From Acinetobacter calcoaceticus ANC 3811 (GTDB taxonomy: Bacteria; Pseudomonadota; Gammaproteobacteria; Pseudomonadales; Moraxellaceae): 64,000 nucleotides of DNA. Shown here piece by piece: positions 1-9,169 of this stretch. The stretch covers positions 2,105,545 to 2,169,544 of the forward strand of contig NZ_KB976986.1 in assembly GCF_000399665.1 (NCBI RefSeq), given 5' to 3'. Position numbers and translations under genes: made by a program. The number at the start of each line of letters is the position of its first letter. Position 1 is the first letter of the stretch. A model generated the notes under the pieces. That model was given only the letters and a program-made list of their open reading frames with translations, ran no database searches and had not been told where the DNA came from.

Positions 1-140
<140 letters not shown>

Positions 141-165
141 GTTCGCAGAGAAAGGATAACACTGC

Positions 166-1281
166 ATGCATATTGCAATCATTGGCGCGGGCATAAGTGG
201 ATTAATGTCTGCGCTGGAGTTGGTTGAACAAGGCTGTACTGTCAGCATTTTTGATCAACAACAAGCGGGACAAGCAGCCTCTTGGGCTGGCGGAGGCATT
301 CTTTCTCCGATGTACCCGTGGCGCTATGTGCATGCAGTGAACCAACTTGCTCAATTTGGCAAAGCCTCTTATCAAGCATGGAACCAAAAACTCTCCTCTG
401 TTACAGGCATTGATTTTGAAATTCATGACACAGGCATGCTCATTTTTGATGAAGAAGATTTTGACGTCGGACTTTCCTACGCCGAGCAACATCAAGAACC
501 TATGCAACGCTGTGAATATTTACAGCGAGATGCGCTAGAACAAGTTAACCCACATATTTCCGATCAGTTTCAAGAAGCGATTTATTTCCCCGAACTGTCT
601 AATATCCGCAACCCGCGTGTATTACAGTCCCTCATTAGCTATTTAAAACAACATCCAAAAGTTGAGTTTTTTGAGCACTCCGCTGTTAAAAAACTGATTC
701 AACAGGGTGATGCCATACAAGCCGTACAAACTGAAGATGGTCGCAAACACACAGCAGATCATTTTGTAATAACTTCGGGGGCTTGGAGTCATTACTGGAA
801 CTCACAATTACAACTCGAAATTCCAGTCGAACCTGTGCAAGGTCAAATGCTGTTGTTTAAAACCCCTGCTCACTGGCTACCGACCATGTGTATGAATCGA
901 GTCATGTATTTGATTCCTCGTATGGACGGTCATATCGTATGTGGGTCTAGCATGGCACATCGTGGTTTTGACACTTCTACTGATGAAACCACTCAGCACA
1001 ATATTTTAGAAGCATGTTTAGAAATGGTGCCTGAACTGGCCGATTTCCCAATCGTACAGCGCTGGGCGGGACTCAGACCAAGTTCACCAAATGGTGTTCC
1101 CTACATTGGCAAAATGCCTGAAATGGATAACCTATGGGCAAACTTTGGTCATTTTAGAAATGGCTTATGTATGGGTGCAGGCTCTGCACAATTGCTCCGT
1201 CAACTTATGCTGGGTCAACCGACCTTAGTTGATGCCAAAGCATATTCCCCAGAGCGTTTGCAAAATAAAATCTTAGCCTGA
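166..1281 (+). CDS. thiO: ThiO-like glycine oxidase / FAD-dependent amine oxidoreductase
   Basis: This 371-residue protein has an N-terminal Rossmann dinucleotide site, GAGISG at residues 7-12, with the acidic strand-2 end at D30, so it binds FAD. The SWAGGGILSPMYPWRY stretch near residue 40 and the late RWAGLRPSSPNGVPYIG and NFGHFRNG motifs are typical of the DadA/ThiO family. The family oxidises glycine or related amines to imines; ThiO feeds thiazole synthesis for thiamine. AAGGA lies about ten bases before the ATG. It follows hemB on the same strand and ends tail to tail with the next gene, overlapping it by 9 bases. No thiG or thiS is nearby, so the exact substrate is uncertain; another D-amino-acid or sarcosine-type oxidase is possible. 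Confidence 0.75.
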   Translation: MHIAIIGAGISGLMSALELVEQGCTVSIFDQQQAGQAASWAGGGILSPMYPWRYVHAVNQLAQFGKASYQAWNQKLSSVTGIDFEIHDTGMLIFDEEDFDVGLSYAEQHQEPMQRCEYLQRDALEQVNPHISDQFQEAIYFPELSNIRNPRVLQSLISYLKQHPKVEFFEHSAVKKLIQQGDAIQAVQTEDGRKHTADHFVITSGAWSHYWNSQLQLEIPVEPVQGQMLLFKTPAHWLPTMCMNRVMYLIPRMDGHIVCGSSMAHRGFDTSTDETTQHNILEACLEMVPELADFPIVQRWAGLRPSSPNGVPYIGKMPEMDNLWANFGHFRNGLCMGAGSAQLLRQLMLGQPTLVDAKAYSPERLQNKILA

Positions 1282-2178
1282 CGCCAATATATTCTCTAAA
1301 GCCATTTTTAACTGAGGATAAGCAAACTCAAATCCTGCTGCTTGCAGGGCTGCGGATTTGACGTATTGACCATTTAAGATCAATTGCGACTGTTCCCCCA
1401 ACAAACAGCGAAAAACCGTGCTAGGCGCCGACAATAGTGGTTTCTTATTGAGTACCGCAGCAGCTTGTTCAACAAATACCTTTTGAGTCACACTTTCTGG
1501 CGCCACGACATTGTGAATTTGGGCAGATTGAGGATGCTTAAATATAAACTCGATTGCCTTTAATACATCTTTAATGTGTACCCAAACTATCGGCTGACGA
1601 CCGTGACCAATTTGACCAACTAAATTGAGTCGAATCGGAAGCAACATTTTAGGCAAGATGCCACCGCCCTGCCCAAAGACCACACCTAAGCGAATAATTT
1701 TAGTATTTTGCTGAGTATCTGTTAAAGCTGCTCGCTCCCACTCTTGGCAAAGTTGAGACATAAAAATAGGTTGTGGTGAGCTTTGTTCTGTGCACACCTC
1801 TGCCCACTTTTCTTGATTATCAATTCCGTAATAGCCAATCGCGGAGCCAGAGACAATCACTTCTGGAAAAATTTCAGATTGCGTGAGCCATGCATACAAT
1901 TTTCGGGTCGCGTTTACACGGCTTTCAATGAGTTGTTTTTTACGTGACTCGGTCCAGCGTTTTTCGCCAATATTTGCACCTGCCAAATTCACCACATAGT
2001 CAATTTGACGTGTCGTAATATCTTCGAATTTTTGCACCCACTGTAAGGCAGGATGGTCAGATTTCTTTCCAGCCTGCCGTGTCACAGCAATCACGTTATA
2101 ATTTTTTTGCAGCAGGAACTTAATTAAATGCGTTCCGATAAAACCACTGGCACCCGTGATTAATACACTCTTATTCAT
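1273..2178 (-). CDS. TIGR01777-family NAD(P)-binding epimerase-like protein (YfcH/SDR39U1 type)
   Basis: This 301-residue protein has an extended-SDR fold. A TGASGFIG nucleotide-binding motif lies at residues 8-15, followed by NLAGANIGEKRW, which is characteristic of the TIGR01777 group, and by SGSAIGYYG in the position of the SDR active-site tyrosine. Family members are called sugar epimerases but have no settled substrate. AGGAGG lies four bases before the ATG, fixing the start at 2178. It converges on the thiO-like gene with a 9-base overlap. The family assignment is firm; the reaction is unknown. Confidence 0.8.
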   Translation of the reverse strand: MNKSVLITGASGFIGTHLIKFLLQKNYNVIAVTRQAGKKSDHPALQWVQKFEDITTRQIDYVVNLAGANIGEKRWTESRKKQLIESRVNATRKLYAWLTQSEIFPEVIVSGSAIGYYGIDNQEKWAEVCTEQSSPQPIFMSQLCQEWERAALTDTQQNTKIIRLGVVFGQGGGILPKMLLPIRLNLVGQIGHGRQPIVWVHIKDVLKAIEFIFKHPQSAQIHNVVAPESVTQKVFVEQAAAVLNKKPLLSAPSTVFRCLLGEQSQLILNGQYVKSAALQAAGFEFAYPQLKMALENILASG

Positions 2179-2261
2179 ATTTCCTCCTAAGTTGAGGACT
2201 CAAGTTTTATTTAATTATATAAGACCCATTTATATTTAATCGTAGCTGTTTATATAGTGAT

Positions 2262-2714
2262 CTATTGCACATTAAACATTTTGCTTGCCATTCGCTGTGC
2301 CTGTTTGCCATAAAACCAGTAGGTAATTAAATAAAGCGGGATAGCTAACATTAAAAGCATAATCACCATAATGCTCAAGAACTGAGGCTGTTTGAGGTAA
2401 AGCATAAAGTTTTGCAAAATCTCAGGGTCTTTTCTGGCAAATAAAAACAGGCCAAATAAAACGCCACTCAAGTTATAGCCCCAAAAAATCAGGGTAAAAC
2501 CTAAAGTAAATTTCTTTTTTTCTTGTACAGTCGGAGCACGGCGTTCTTTCTTTAAAAATTTAAATAAGACAAAAATCATTGCGCCTAAATAGGGAACGGC
2601 TGTTAAAATACCGCCTACACTCGCTGGTAATAGTGCTGCAACCACACCAACAACTAAGGTGAGTACGATGCATAAAGCAAAAAACCAGAGAAAGTAAGAA
2701 CGTAATTTGGTCAT
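2262..2714 (-). CDS. Small four-helix membrane protein of unknown function
   Basis: The product is 150 residues with about four hydrophobic segments, near residues 8-30, 37-53, 68-90 and 110-135. They are separated by a charged loop rich in lysine and arginine around 54-67. I recall a small-protein family named ABZJ_00895 in Acinetobacter annotations with this size and topology and think this is a member, but cannot confirm it. No catalytic motif is visible. It lies downstream of an AT-rich stretch and about 80 bases upstream of the epimerase-like gene on the same strand, so the two may share a transcript. Function unknown. Confidence 0.65.
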   Translation of the reverse strand: MTKLRSYFLWFFALCIVLTLVVGVVAALLPASVGGILTAVPYLGAMIFVLFKFLKKERRAPTVQEKKKFTLGFTLIFWGYNLSGVLFGLFLFARKDPEILQNFMLYLKQPQFLSIMVIMLLMLAIPLYLITYWFYGKQAQRMASKMFNVQ

Positions 2715-2821
2715 ATTTTTGCCTAATTTATGGGTTTAAAAAATAATTATAAATTTTTTTCAATTTTTTTTCATTTTTCTGTCAACCAATCTGAATCTCT
2801 TGACGTTATATAGGGTAATAA

Positions 2822-2990
2822 GGTCGCAGCAACCGAATACTTCCTTTGCACGGCATCCGCAAAATTGTTTCGGTGACCTTTCATTACGACGCTTTTCTTC
2901 CTTCAGATTAGGTTTTGTTAGCAGCCGAAACCCTTGATGAAGTTTTTGACCGACGATTCTCTCATCACTCGAATCGTCGGTTTTTATTTT
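2822..2990 (+). ncRNA. Candidate structured small RNA ending in a terminator
   Basis: This gene-free stretch can fold into three successive stem-loops. The first pairs GGTC (2822-2825) and ACCGAA (2832-2837) with TTCGGTGACC (2869-2878), with an inner stem TTTGC/GCAAA at 2845-2849 and 2859-2863. The second pairs CTTCA and GGTTTTG (2901-2905, 2911-2917) with CGAAACC and TGAAG (2926-2932, 2938-2942). The third is a perfect 10-bp terminator followed by a T run. A pyrimidine-rich linker at 2879-2903 separates the first two. No ORF with a credible ribosome-binding site is present. The terminator gives the strand. The 5' end and promoter are not certain, and I could not match it to a named RNA family. 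Confidence 0.5.
2950..2990 (+). terminator. Rho-independent terminator of the candidate small RNA
   Basis: CCGACGATTC (2950-2959) pairs perfectly with GAATCGTCGG (2971-2980) across an 11-base loop, followed by TTTTTATTTT. No gene ends just upstream on the plus strand, so it most likely terminates the intergenic RNA. Confidence 0.8.
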
Positions 2991-3093
2991 CTGGCACTTT
3001 CATTTATTTTACGCTCAACATACACAATCGTTATTTCATGGTCATGAAAGCCATGCGTATACTTTTACACCATAAAAATATGTTTTAAAAAAT

Positions 3094-3471
3094 ATGAACA
3101 ACATTGCCTATTTTGAAATCCAGTCTTCAACCCCTGCCCGCGATGCGCAGTTTTATCAAGCTGTGTTTGGCTGGCAATTTAAATTAGATCCAAACTTACC
3201 GATTGAATATTACCGTATCGAAACGCCCTCAATTATGGGTGGACTATTAAAACGCCCTGCTCAAACGCCGCCAATGGAATATGGCACCAATGCCTTTACC
3301 TGCTCAATTCAAGTCGAGAATTTCGATGAAGTTGCGACAAAAATTTTAGCGCAAGGTGGCATCGTTGCGATGGATAAATTCGCCATTCCCGGTCGCGCTT
3401 GGCATGGTTACTTTGTCGATTTAGACCACAACGTTTTTGGTATTTTTCAAGTCGATGAAAATGCAGCTTAA
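3094..3471 (+). CDS. VOC-family protein (glyoxalase/bleomycin-resistance/dioxygenase fold)
   Basis: This 125-residue protein shows the paired beta-alpha-beta-beta-beta arrangement of the vicinal oxygen chelate superfamily. It starts with FEIQSSTPARDAQFYQAVFGW, the usual first module in which a partner aligns at 'D..FY..vFGW', and ends with YFVDLDHNVFGIFQ, matching the 'DPdGN.fgl.q' closing strand. The superfamily includes metal-dependent isomerases, dioxygenases and drug-binding proteins; single short members are usually of unknown substrate. The gene stands alone between the candidate small RNA and a convergent OsmC-family gene. The ribosome-binding site is weak. Confidence 0.75.
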   Translation: MNNIAYFEIQSSTPARDAQFYQAVFGWQFKLDPNLPIEYYRIETPSIMGGLLKRPAQTPPMEYGTNAFTCSIQVENFDEVATKILAQGGIVAMDKFAIPGRAWHGYFVDLDHNVFGIFQVDENAA

Positions 3472-3546
3472 AGATTTTATTTAACGGCTCTATTTATTTG
3501 TTAATGTATAGCCACCGCCTTTTTATCGGTGGCTATTTCATATTGA

Positions 3547-4020
3547 TTATTCAGCAAAACTAAAGCTGGCTTCACATGTAATTGGGAAATTCACCGAATT
3601 GGCAATCATACATTCATGATGCGCTTCTTCATGTAATTTTGCAGCAAGTTCTTGGTCAGCACCTTTTTCTAAAACAACTTCGGGCCTTAAAATAATTTGG
3701 GTAAAGTGACCACGTTTAACTGGATCTGCATCTTCCATAAAGCCAAGTGCATGGTCGATATAACTCACAACATGAATATGGTTGACTGCACATAGGTGCA
3801 AATACCAAAGCTTATGACAAGCTGAAGCTGATGCAACCAATAAATCCTCTGGGTTCCATCTAGTCACATCACCCAAATAAGCGGGGTCTGATGAACCTTG
3901 AATCGTGGCCTTTTGCGGATGCTGAATACTAAAATCTCTTTTATATGAACGATAAGAAGAAGTGCCTGTTCCTGTATTCCCTTCCCACTGTATTTTTACT
4001 TCGTATTCATGAATGGTCAT
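3547..4020 (-). CDS. OsmC-family peroxiredoxin-like protein
   Basis: Starting at the ATG at 4020 gives 157 residues beginning MTIHEYEVKIQWEG, which aligns with the usual OsmC N-terminus. The two redox cysteines of the family appear as C68 (in ASASACHKLW) and C137 (in EEAHHECMIANSVNFP), with the conserved E and HH beside the second. OsmC/Ohr proteins reduce organic hydroperoxides in the cytoplasm. The frame stays open to a TTG at 4059 with another ATG at 4047, but no good ribosome-binding site supports those longer forms. The gene converges on the VOC gene. Whether it is OsmC-like or closer to the YhfA subgroup cannot be settled here. Confidence 0.8.
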   Translation of the reverse strand: MTIHEYEVKIQWEGNTGTGTSSYRSYKRDFSIQHPQKATIQGSSDPAYLGDVTRWNPEDLLVASASACHKLWYLHLCAVNHIHVVSYIDHALGFMEDADPVKRGHFTQIILRPEVVLEKGADQELAAKLHEEAHHECMIANSVNFPITCEASFSFAE

Positions 4021-4184
4021 TTTGTTCTCAAAGTTCATGGTTTGCATTGATAGTAACAAAGCAAAGTTTAAAGTGAAAAATTTAATTTAAGTTTCAACTT
4101 AGGCTTAAATAACGAGCACTTTAAAATGTCTTGATAAAATCTCCTGCCAATTTATGCTAACGTATCTGTGTTTATTTTGGCTTG

Positions 4185-5453
4185 ATGTCTGTTTCTATGT
4201 CCGTACATTTTCTACATACTTCTGACTGGCATTTGGGGCAGTTTTTTTATAATCATTCACGCCACTACGAACACCAACAATTTTTAAGCTGGTTGCTCAC
4301 TCAAATTCAAGAAAAACAACCGCATGCTCTGCTTATTGCCGGCGATATTTTTGATGTCATTAACCCGGGTTCCCAAGCACAAAAACAACTCTACCAATTT
4401 TTAGCAGATGCCCATCGCCTTGCCCCACACATGCAAACGCTCATGATTGCGGGTAACCATGACTCAGGTTACCGTATTGAACAGGTCGAACCACTCTTAG
4501 AAAAATACAATGCAAAAACCGTGGGCGTGGTTCGCTGGAATGAAGATAAAACCCTAGATCTCGATCGACTACTTTTACCTATTTATAATCAAAATCAAGA
4601 GATTGTAGCGTGGTGTCTTGCCCTGCCTTTTTTACGTTCGGCCGAAATTACGGGTTTTAATGAACATACCACCAACAGCAAAAATGCGATTGCCTATTTG
4701 CACCAGCAACTGATTGCAGAAGCCAAACGTCGTAAAACACCAGACCAAGCCCTGATTTTAATGTCGCATGCCCACATGCAAGGTGGGGAAACATCTGACT
4801 CTGAACGTCCAATTATTATTGGTAATGAAGAAGCGCTTTCAACCACTTTATTTGAAGATGCTGTCGACTATGTCGCTTTAGGGCATCTGCATAAACCACA
4901 AAAAGTGGGTCAGCCGCACATTCGTTATAGTGGCTCGCCTATTCCACTGTCTTTTAGTGAAATTAACTATAAGCACCAAGTGGTGGAGGTCAAAATCGGA
5001 CCTTCTCAAGACACTGACAACCGTTTGCAATTTGAAGCTGTAAAAATTCCACGTTGCATACAATTGCACCGCATTCGTGGTGAATTAAACGAAGTGCTGC
5101 AACAACTCAAAGCCTTACCTCACGGCGTGATTGAAAATATTGACCACCGTGAATATGTCGATATTGAATATTATAGTTTAACGCCGCCACAACCCAATTT
5201 ACGTCAGCAGTTTGAAGCAGCCTTACCGCCTAACCGCTATCGTTTAGTGCGTATTTCACGTCAATATGTGAATAAAGACGCTACCGATTCAAATACTACT
5301 CAGCAAATCGCTCTTGAACCACCAACACCAGAAAAACTCTTTCAAAATATTTGGGAAAAACAAGGTTACAGCGCCGATGATGCGGTCTTAAAAGATTTTC
5401 TGAGTCTGGTACAAGAAGCACAAAAAAATCTTGAAAATGATGCAACCCCTTAA
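4185..5453 (+). CDS. sbcD: SbcCD nuclease, metallophosphoesterase subunit SbcD
   Basis: The product is about 422 residues. It carries the Mre11/SbcD phosphoesterase motifs in order: HTSDWHLGQ, IAGDIFDVINP, IAGNHDSG, MSHAHMQGG and LGHLHKPQ, which bind two metal ions. With SbcC it opens and degrades hairpin and protein-blocked DNA ends. The start is ambiguous: TTG at 4182, ATG at 4185 and ATG at 4197 are all in frame, and none has a strong ribosome-binding site; I chose the first ATG. Its stop lies nine bases before the sbcC start, so the two form an operon. Confidence 0.92.
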   Translation: MSVSMSVHFLHTSDWHLGQFFYNHSRHYEHQQFLSWLLTQIQEKQPHALLIAGDIFDVINPGSQAQKQLYQFLADAHRLAPHMQTLMIAGNHDSGYRIEQVEPLLEKYNAKTVGVVRWNEDKTLDLDRLLLPIYNQNQEIVAWCLALPFLRSAEITGFNEHTTNSKNAIAYLHQQLIAEAKRRKTPDQALILMSHAHMQGGETSDSERPIIIGNEEALSTTLFEDAVDYVALGHLHKPQKVGQPHIRYSGSPIPLSFSEINYKHQVVEVKIGPSQDTDNRLQFEAVKIPRCIQLHRIRGELNEVLQQLKALPHGVIENIDHREYVDIEYYSLTPPQPNLRQQFEAALPPNRYRLVRISRQYVNKDATDSNTTQQIALEPPTPEKLFQNIWEKQGYSADDAVLKDFLSLVQEAQKNLENDATP

Positions 5454-5462
5454 GGATATGTC

Positions 5463-8400
5463 ATGAAAATTTTATCCATTCGAATAAAAAATCTGGCATC
5501 TCTTTCTGATGAACACTTTATTGATTTCGAAAGCGCGCCCCTAGCCCATGCAGGTCTTATTGCGATTGTGGGAAAAACGGGTGCGGGTAAATCAACTATT
5601 TTAGATGCCATGTGTCTGGCCTTGTTTAATCGGGTTCCTCGTCTTAAAGACAGCGATGGTAAATTGAAAGATGTTGATGGTTCAGAGTTACTCACCAACT
5701 CACCTTTGACTGTCTTACGCCGTGGTACAGGACATGGTTTTGCTGAGCTTTGCTTTATTGCACAAGATCAAAAACGCTATTTGGCACGTTGGGAAATTAA
5801 GCGGGCACGTGAAAACCCAAGTGGTAAATTACAAAGCGTGCAACGCCATTTAAAATGCCTGACCGATGGTGTCGTGCTTGCCGACAAAGCCAAAGCGGTT
5901 GATGAAAAAGTTAAACAAATTACCCAGCTTTCATTTGAGCAATTTACTCGTGCTGTGCTGCTTGCCCAATCTGAAGTGACTGCATTTTTAAAAGCACGAG
6001 ACAGCGAACGCGGTGAGTTACTTGAGTACCTGACCAACTCCAGTATTTTCGCCAAAATCGGTGAACTGGCTTTTCGTAAAACAGCAGATATTGCAAAACA
6101 GCGTAAACAGCTTGAAGAGTTTTTAGGACATATTGAAATTTTGTCTGATGAAGAGATTGCTGCATTTACCGAACAATATCAGCAAGCCGAGCAAAACCAT
6201 CAACAGTTAGAACAACAAAAAAATGTCTTAGACAAACAACAACAATGGTTTGAACGTAAAGCGAAACTTGAGCAAGAAGTTCAAGCTAAACAACAACAGT
6301 TTCAAACCCAGCAAAACCATCATCAGCAATTGGCTGGTGAACGTGAGCAATTACAACGGCTCGAAGTTTTTTCTGAAATACGTCAGCAGGTTTTTCAGCA
6401 AGCTCAAAATTTACAAACGCTACAACAACTTGAGCCGCAAATTCAGCAAGCACAAACCAAGTTTAATGATTTGGTGCAAATTTTTGAAACGGGTCAAAAA
6501 CAATATCAACTTGCAGAGCAAGAACTCAAACAGACCCTCGATTTTGAACAACAGCATCAACAATCTTTAAATCAAGTTCGACAGTCCATTCAAGAACGTG
6601 CATTTATTGCCGACGAATATAAAAAGTGCAAAGAAAAAAGACATGTACTTGAACAAAAATTGAGTCCACTGCAACAGCAACAAAACACTGTGCAACAGCA
6701 CATTGCACAGCTTGAGCAGAACCAAATTCATTTACAACAGCAGCTTACCCAAACTCAGCAATATGCTGTGTTAGACAAAGGCCTTTCAGCACATCTGCCT
6801 CAGCTTGGGCAATTTATTCAAAATTACCAAGCGATTGAACAACAGCTCGGTAATCCTACCCTTGCTCGCCAAAAGCTATCGGAAGCTAAAAGTGAACTCG
6901 AACAACTGACAGCCTCACTAGGCACAGTTGAACAGATTGAGTTAAAGCTTGAACAACAGCGTAAAGATAAAGATCAAAAGCTTACTCAAATCACGCAGTT
7001 AGATTTGATTCAGCAAAAAATAAAAACTTATCATGAGTTATATGCTGAGCTTCAGCAATTTACCGAAAAACATACCCAAGCCTCCGCGCAAGAAGAACAA
7101 CTTAAAACTGTTTGCCAGTTAGCTGGACAAGACTACCAAACAGCAAAAACTGAACGTGAAAAGTTACAGCACATCCTGCAACAGCAACGTTTACTACACA
7201 CCGAAAATATTGAGCAGTTACGGGCCAATCTTAAAGACGGCGAAGCTTGCTTAGTGTGTGGAAGCACACATCATCCCTATCGTGTTGATGACAGTGCTGT
7301 CTCTAAAGCTTTATTCGATTTGCAGCAACAACAAGAGCAACAGGCAGTAGCGCTAGAACAAACTAAATTTAATGCATGGCAAACTCAGCAACATGCACTT
7401 ACTCAGTGTCATGCCGAGCTTGAACAGGTTCAGAAATACCTAGCTCAACTGCAAGTAAAACAGACGAACTTACAGCAAGAACTTGAGCAGCAGTTTAGCC
7501 TCAATCAATTGCGAATTGAGCTTAATCAAGCTCCTGAACAAATCTTGCAAACGCTTAACGAACTCAGACAAGCCGCACAAACTGCGATAAGTTCATTTGA
7601 TTCAGAAAACTTGCGTTTAACCCAAGCGATTAAACAACATAATCAGTTGGTTCAATCTATTCAACGTAATGAAAGCTTGCTTAATACGGCACAGCAATGG
7701 CAACAACAAGTTAAACATATTGTTGAATGTTTATCTGAAGCTGAACAGCAGGCATGGCAGCAATCGAGTAGCCAAACAGCTAAACAGACTTGGTCAATAC
7801 TTGATGTACGCGCTAAGCAACTTGAACAACAAGAACAGATTTCTCAGCGTTTTGAGCAACAGCAGCAAGAACTTAAAATGTCAGCTGCCAACCTTGAACA
7901 AATGACCAAGCAAATTGATGAGATCGATCAAAATCTCAAAGAAATTACGCTTAAAGGCCAACAGAATAATGAAAAAGCGGTGTCGCTCATTCAACAAATG
8001 ACTGGCCACGCTGACATTAAACCGCACGAATGGTTAATTGAGCACGACGCTAAACGTCAGCAGCAACAAACGGCGTACCACGAAGCTAAACAACGTTTCG
8101 AACAAACCAGACAGCACTTTGAACAACAAAAACAGGCACTTGATCAGCTCAAGCATCAACATCAACACACCTCGCAACATCAGCAGCAGGTTGATGAACA
8201 AATTCAAAACTGGTTAAAGGCTCACGCTGATTTTCAAGCATCTGCTCTTACGGCGCTCATGCAAATCAATTCCGCCCAAGAGCAAGACATTCGTAACCGT
8301 CTTAATCATGCAGAGCGTTTATTAAGTGAAGCCTCATCTGCCCTTAAGACCATGCAAGAGCAATTGAGTGAGCACTTACAAACTCAGCCAGATATTGAAC

Positions 8401-9059
8401 ATGAAAAGCTTGTTAGCCTTATTCAAGACAATATTGCAGAGCTCAAAGCACAACTTGAAGTACGTGATCGACTTAAGCTTAAGCTCGAAGTACATCAGCA
8501 AAATCTTGCGAAGCAGCAACAATACGCTGAGCAAATTCAAAATATTCAGCAAGAAGAACATCGCTGGAGCAAAATTTCAGGTTTAATTGGTGATGCTAAA
8601 GGTAAAGAGTTCCGTGACTATGCCCAGCAATATCACCTAGATATTTTAGTAGAACATGCTAACCAGCAACTGGCGATGCTGTCTCAACGCTATATGCTTA
8701 AACGTTTAGAGCAATCGTTAAGTCTTGCGATTATTGACCACGATATGGATGGAGAAATCCGCTCTGTTGCCTCTTTATCTGGTGGTGAGTCGTTCTTAAC
8801 TGCCCTTGCCTTGTCTTTAGCGATTGCCAATATGGCCTCGGGTTCAATGAAAATTGAATCTCTGTTTATTGATGAAGGGTTTGGTACTTTAGATGCTTCG
8901 TCTTTGCACATGGTTATGAATGCTTTAGATCAATTGCAAAATCAGGGCCGTCAGGTCATTCTGATTTCACACATTCAAGAAATGCATGAGCGTATTCCTG
9001 TACAAATTCAGGTGAAACCTCTTGGTGCTGGCGCAAGTACGATTGAAGTCGTAGGCTAA
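5463..9059 (+). CDS. sbcC: SbcCD nuclease, SMC-like ATPase subunit SbcC
   Basis: This 1198-residue Rad50-type ATPase has a Walker A motif GKTGAGKS at residues 37-44. A zinc hook C596-L-V-C599 sits in the middle of two very long coiled-coil arms. The ABC signature SLSGGES lies near 1104-1110 and the Walker B motif LFIDEGFGTLD around D1137-E1138. The arms (about residues 180-1060) are extremely rich in glutamine, written with CAA and CAG codons, which makes the DNA look repetitive. AAGGATATGTC precedes the ATG. It powers and tethers the SbcD nuclease at DNA ends and hairpins. The length fits the family, and I see no frameshift. Confidence 0.93.
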   Translation: MKILSIRIKNLASLSDEHFIDFESAPLAHAGLIAIVGKTGAGKSTILDAMCLALFNRVPRLKDSDGKLKDVDGSELLTNSPLTVLRRGTGHGFAELCFIAQDQKRYLARWEIKRARENPSGKLQSVQRHLKCLTDGVVLADKAKAVDEKVKQITQLSFEQFTRAVLLAQSEVTAFLKARDSERGELLEYLTNSSIFAKIGELAFRKTADIAKQRKQLEEFLGHIEILSDEEIAAFTEQYQQAEQNHQQLEQQKNVLDKQQQWFERKAKLEQEVQAKQQQFQTQQNHHQQLAGEREQLQRLEVFSEIRQQVFQQAQNLQTLQQLEPQIQQAQTKFNDLVQIFETGQKQYQLAEQELKQTLDFEQQHQQSLNQVRQSIQERAFIADEYKKCKEKRHVLEQKLSPLQQQQNTVQQHIAQLEQNQIHLQQQLTQTQQYAVLDKGLSAHLPQLGQFIQNYQAIEQQLGNPTLARQKLSEAKSELEQLTASLGTVEQIELKLEQQRKDKDQKLTQITQLDLIQQKIKTYHELYAELQQFTEKHTQASAQEEQLKTVCQLAGQDYQTAKTEREKLQHILQQQRLLHTENIEQLRANLKDGEACLVCGSTHHPYRVDDSAVSKALFDLQQQQEQQAVALEQTKFNAWQTQQHALTQCHAELEQVQKYLAQLQVKQTNLQQELEQQFSLNQLRIELNQAPEQILQTLNELRQAAQTAISSFDSENLRLTQAIKQHNQLVQSIQRNESLLNTAQQWQQQVKHIVECLSEAEQQAWQQSSSQTAKQTWSILDVRAKQLEQQEQISQRFEQQQQELKMSAANLEQMTKQIDEIDQNLKEITLKGQQNNEKAVSLIQQMTGHADIKPHEWLIEHDAKRQQQQTAYHEAKQRFEQTRQHFEQQKQALDQLKHQHQHTSQHQQQVDEQIQNWLKAHADFQASALTALMQINSAQEQDIRNRLNHAERLLSEASSALKTMQEQLSEHLQTQPDIEHEKLVSLIQDNIAELKAQLEVRDRLKLKLEVHQQNLAKQQQYAEQIQNIQQEEHRWSKISGLIGDAKGKEFRDYAQQYHLDILVEHANQQLAMLSQRYMLKRLEQSLSLAIIDHDMDGEIRSVASLSGGESFLTALALSLAIANMASGSMKIESLFIDEGFGTLDASSLHMVMNALDQLQNQGRQVILISHIQEMHERIPVQIQVKPLGAGASTIEVVG

Positions 9060-9102
9060 TTTATTAAGATTTCATATCTGAAAGTTAATGAATCTTATAT
9101 AG

Positions 9103-9131
9103 CAAAGGGGCGTATCATTTACGCCCCTTTG
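9103..9131. terminator. Bidirectional terminator between sbcC and uppP
   Basis: CAAAGGGGCGTA (9103-9114) pairs perfectly with TACGCCCCTTTG (9120-9131) over a five-base loop. Convergent genes sbcC and uppP end on either side, so it can serve both. Confidence 0.8.
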
Positions 9132-9169
9132 TCTTGTATTCATTTTCTTTTATTTTAAAACATCAAAAA

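Noticed and set aside
6180..8600. CAA/CAG-rich stretches that look like a DNA repeat array
   Set aside because: They encode in-frame glutamines of the SbcC coiled coil; there is no regular repeat unit or spacer pattern, so this is not CRISPR or a satellite.
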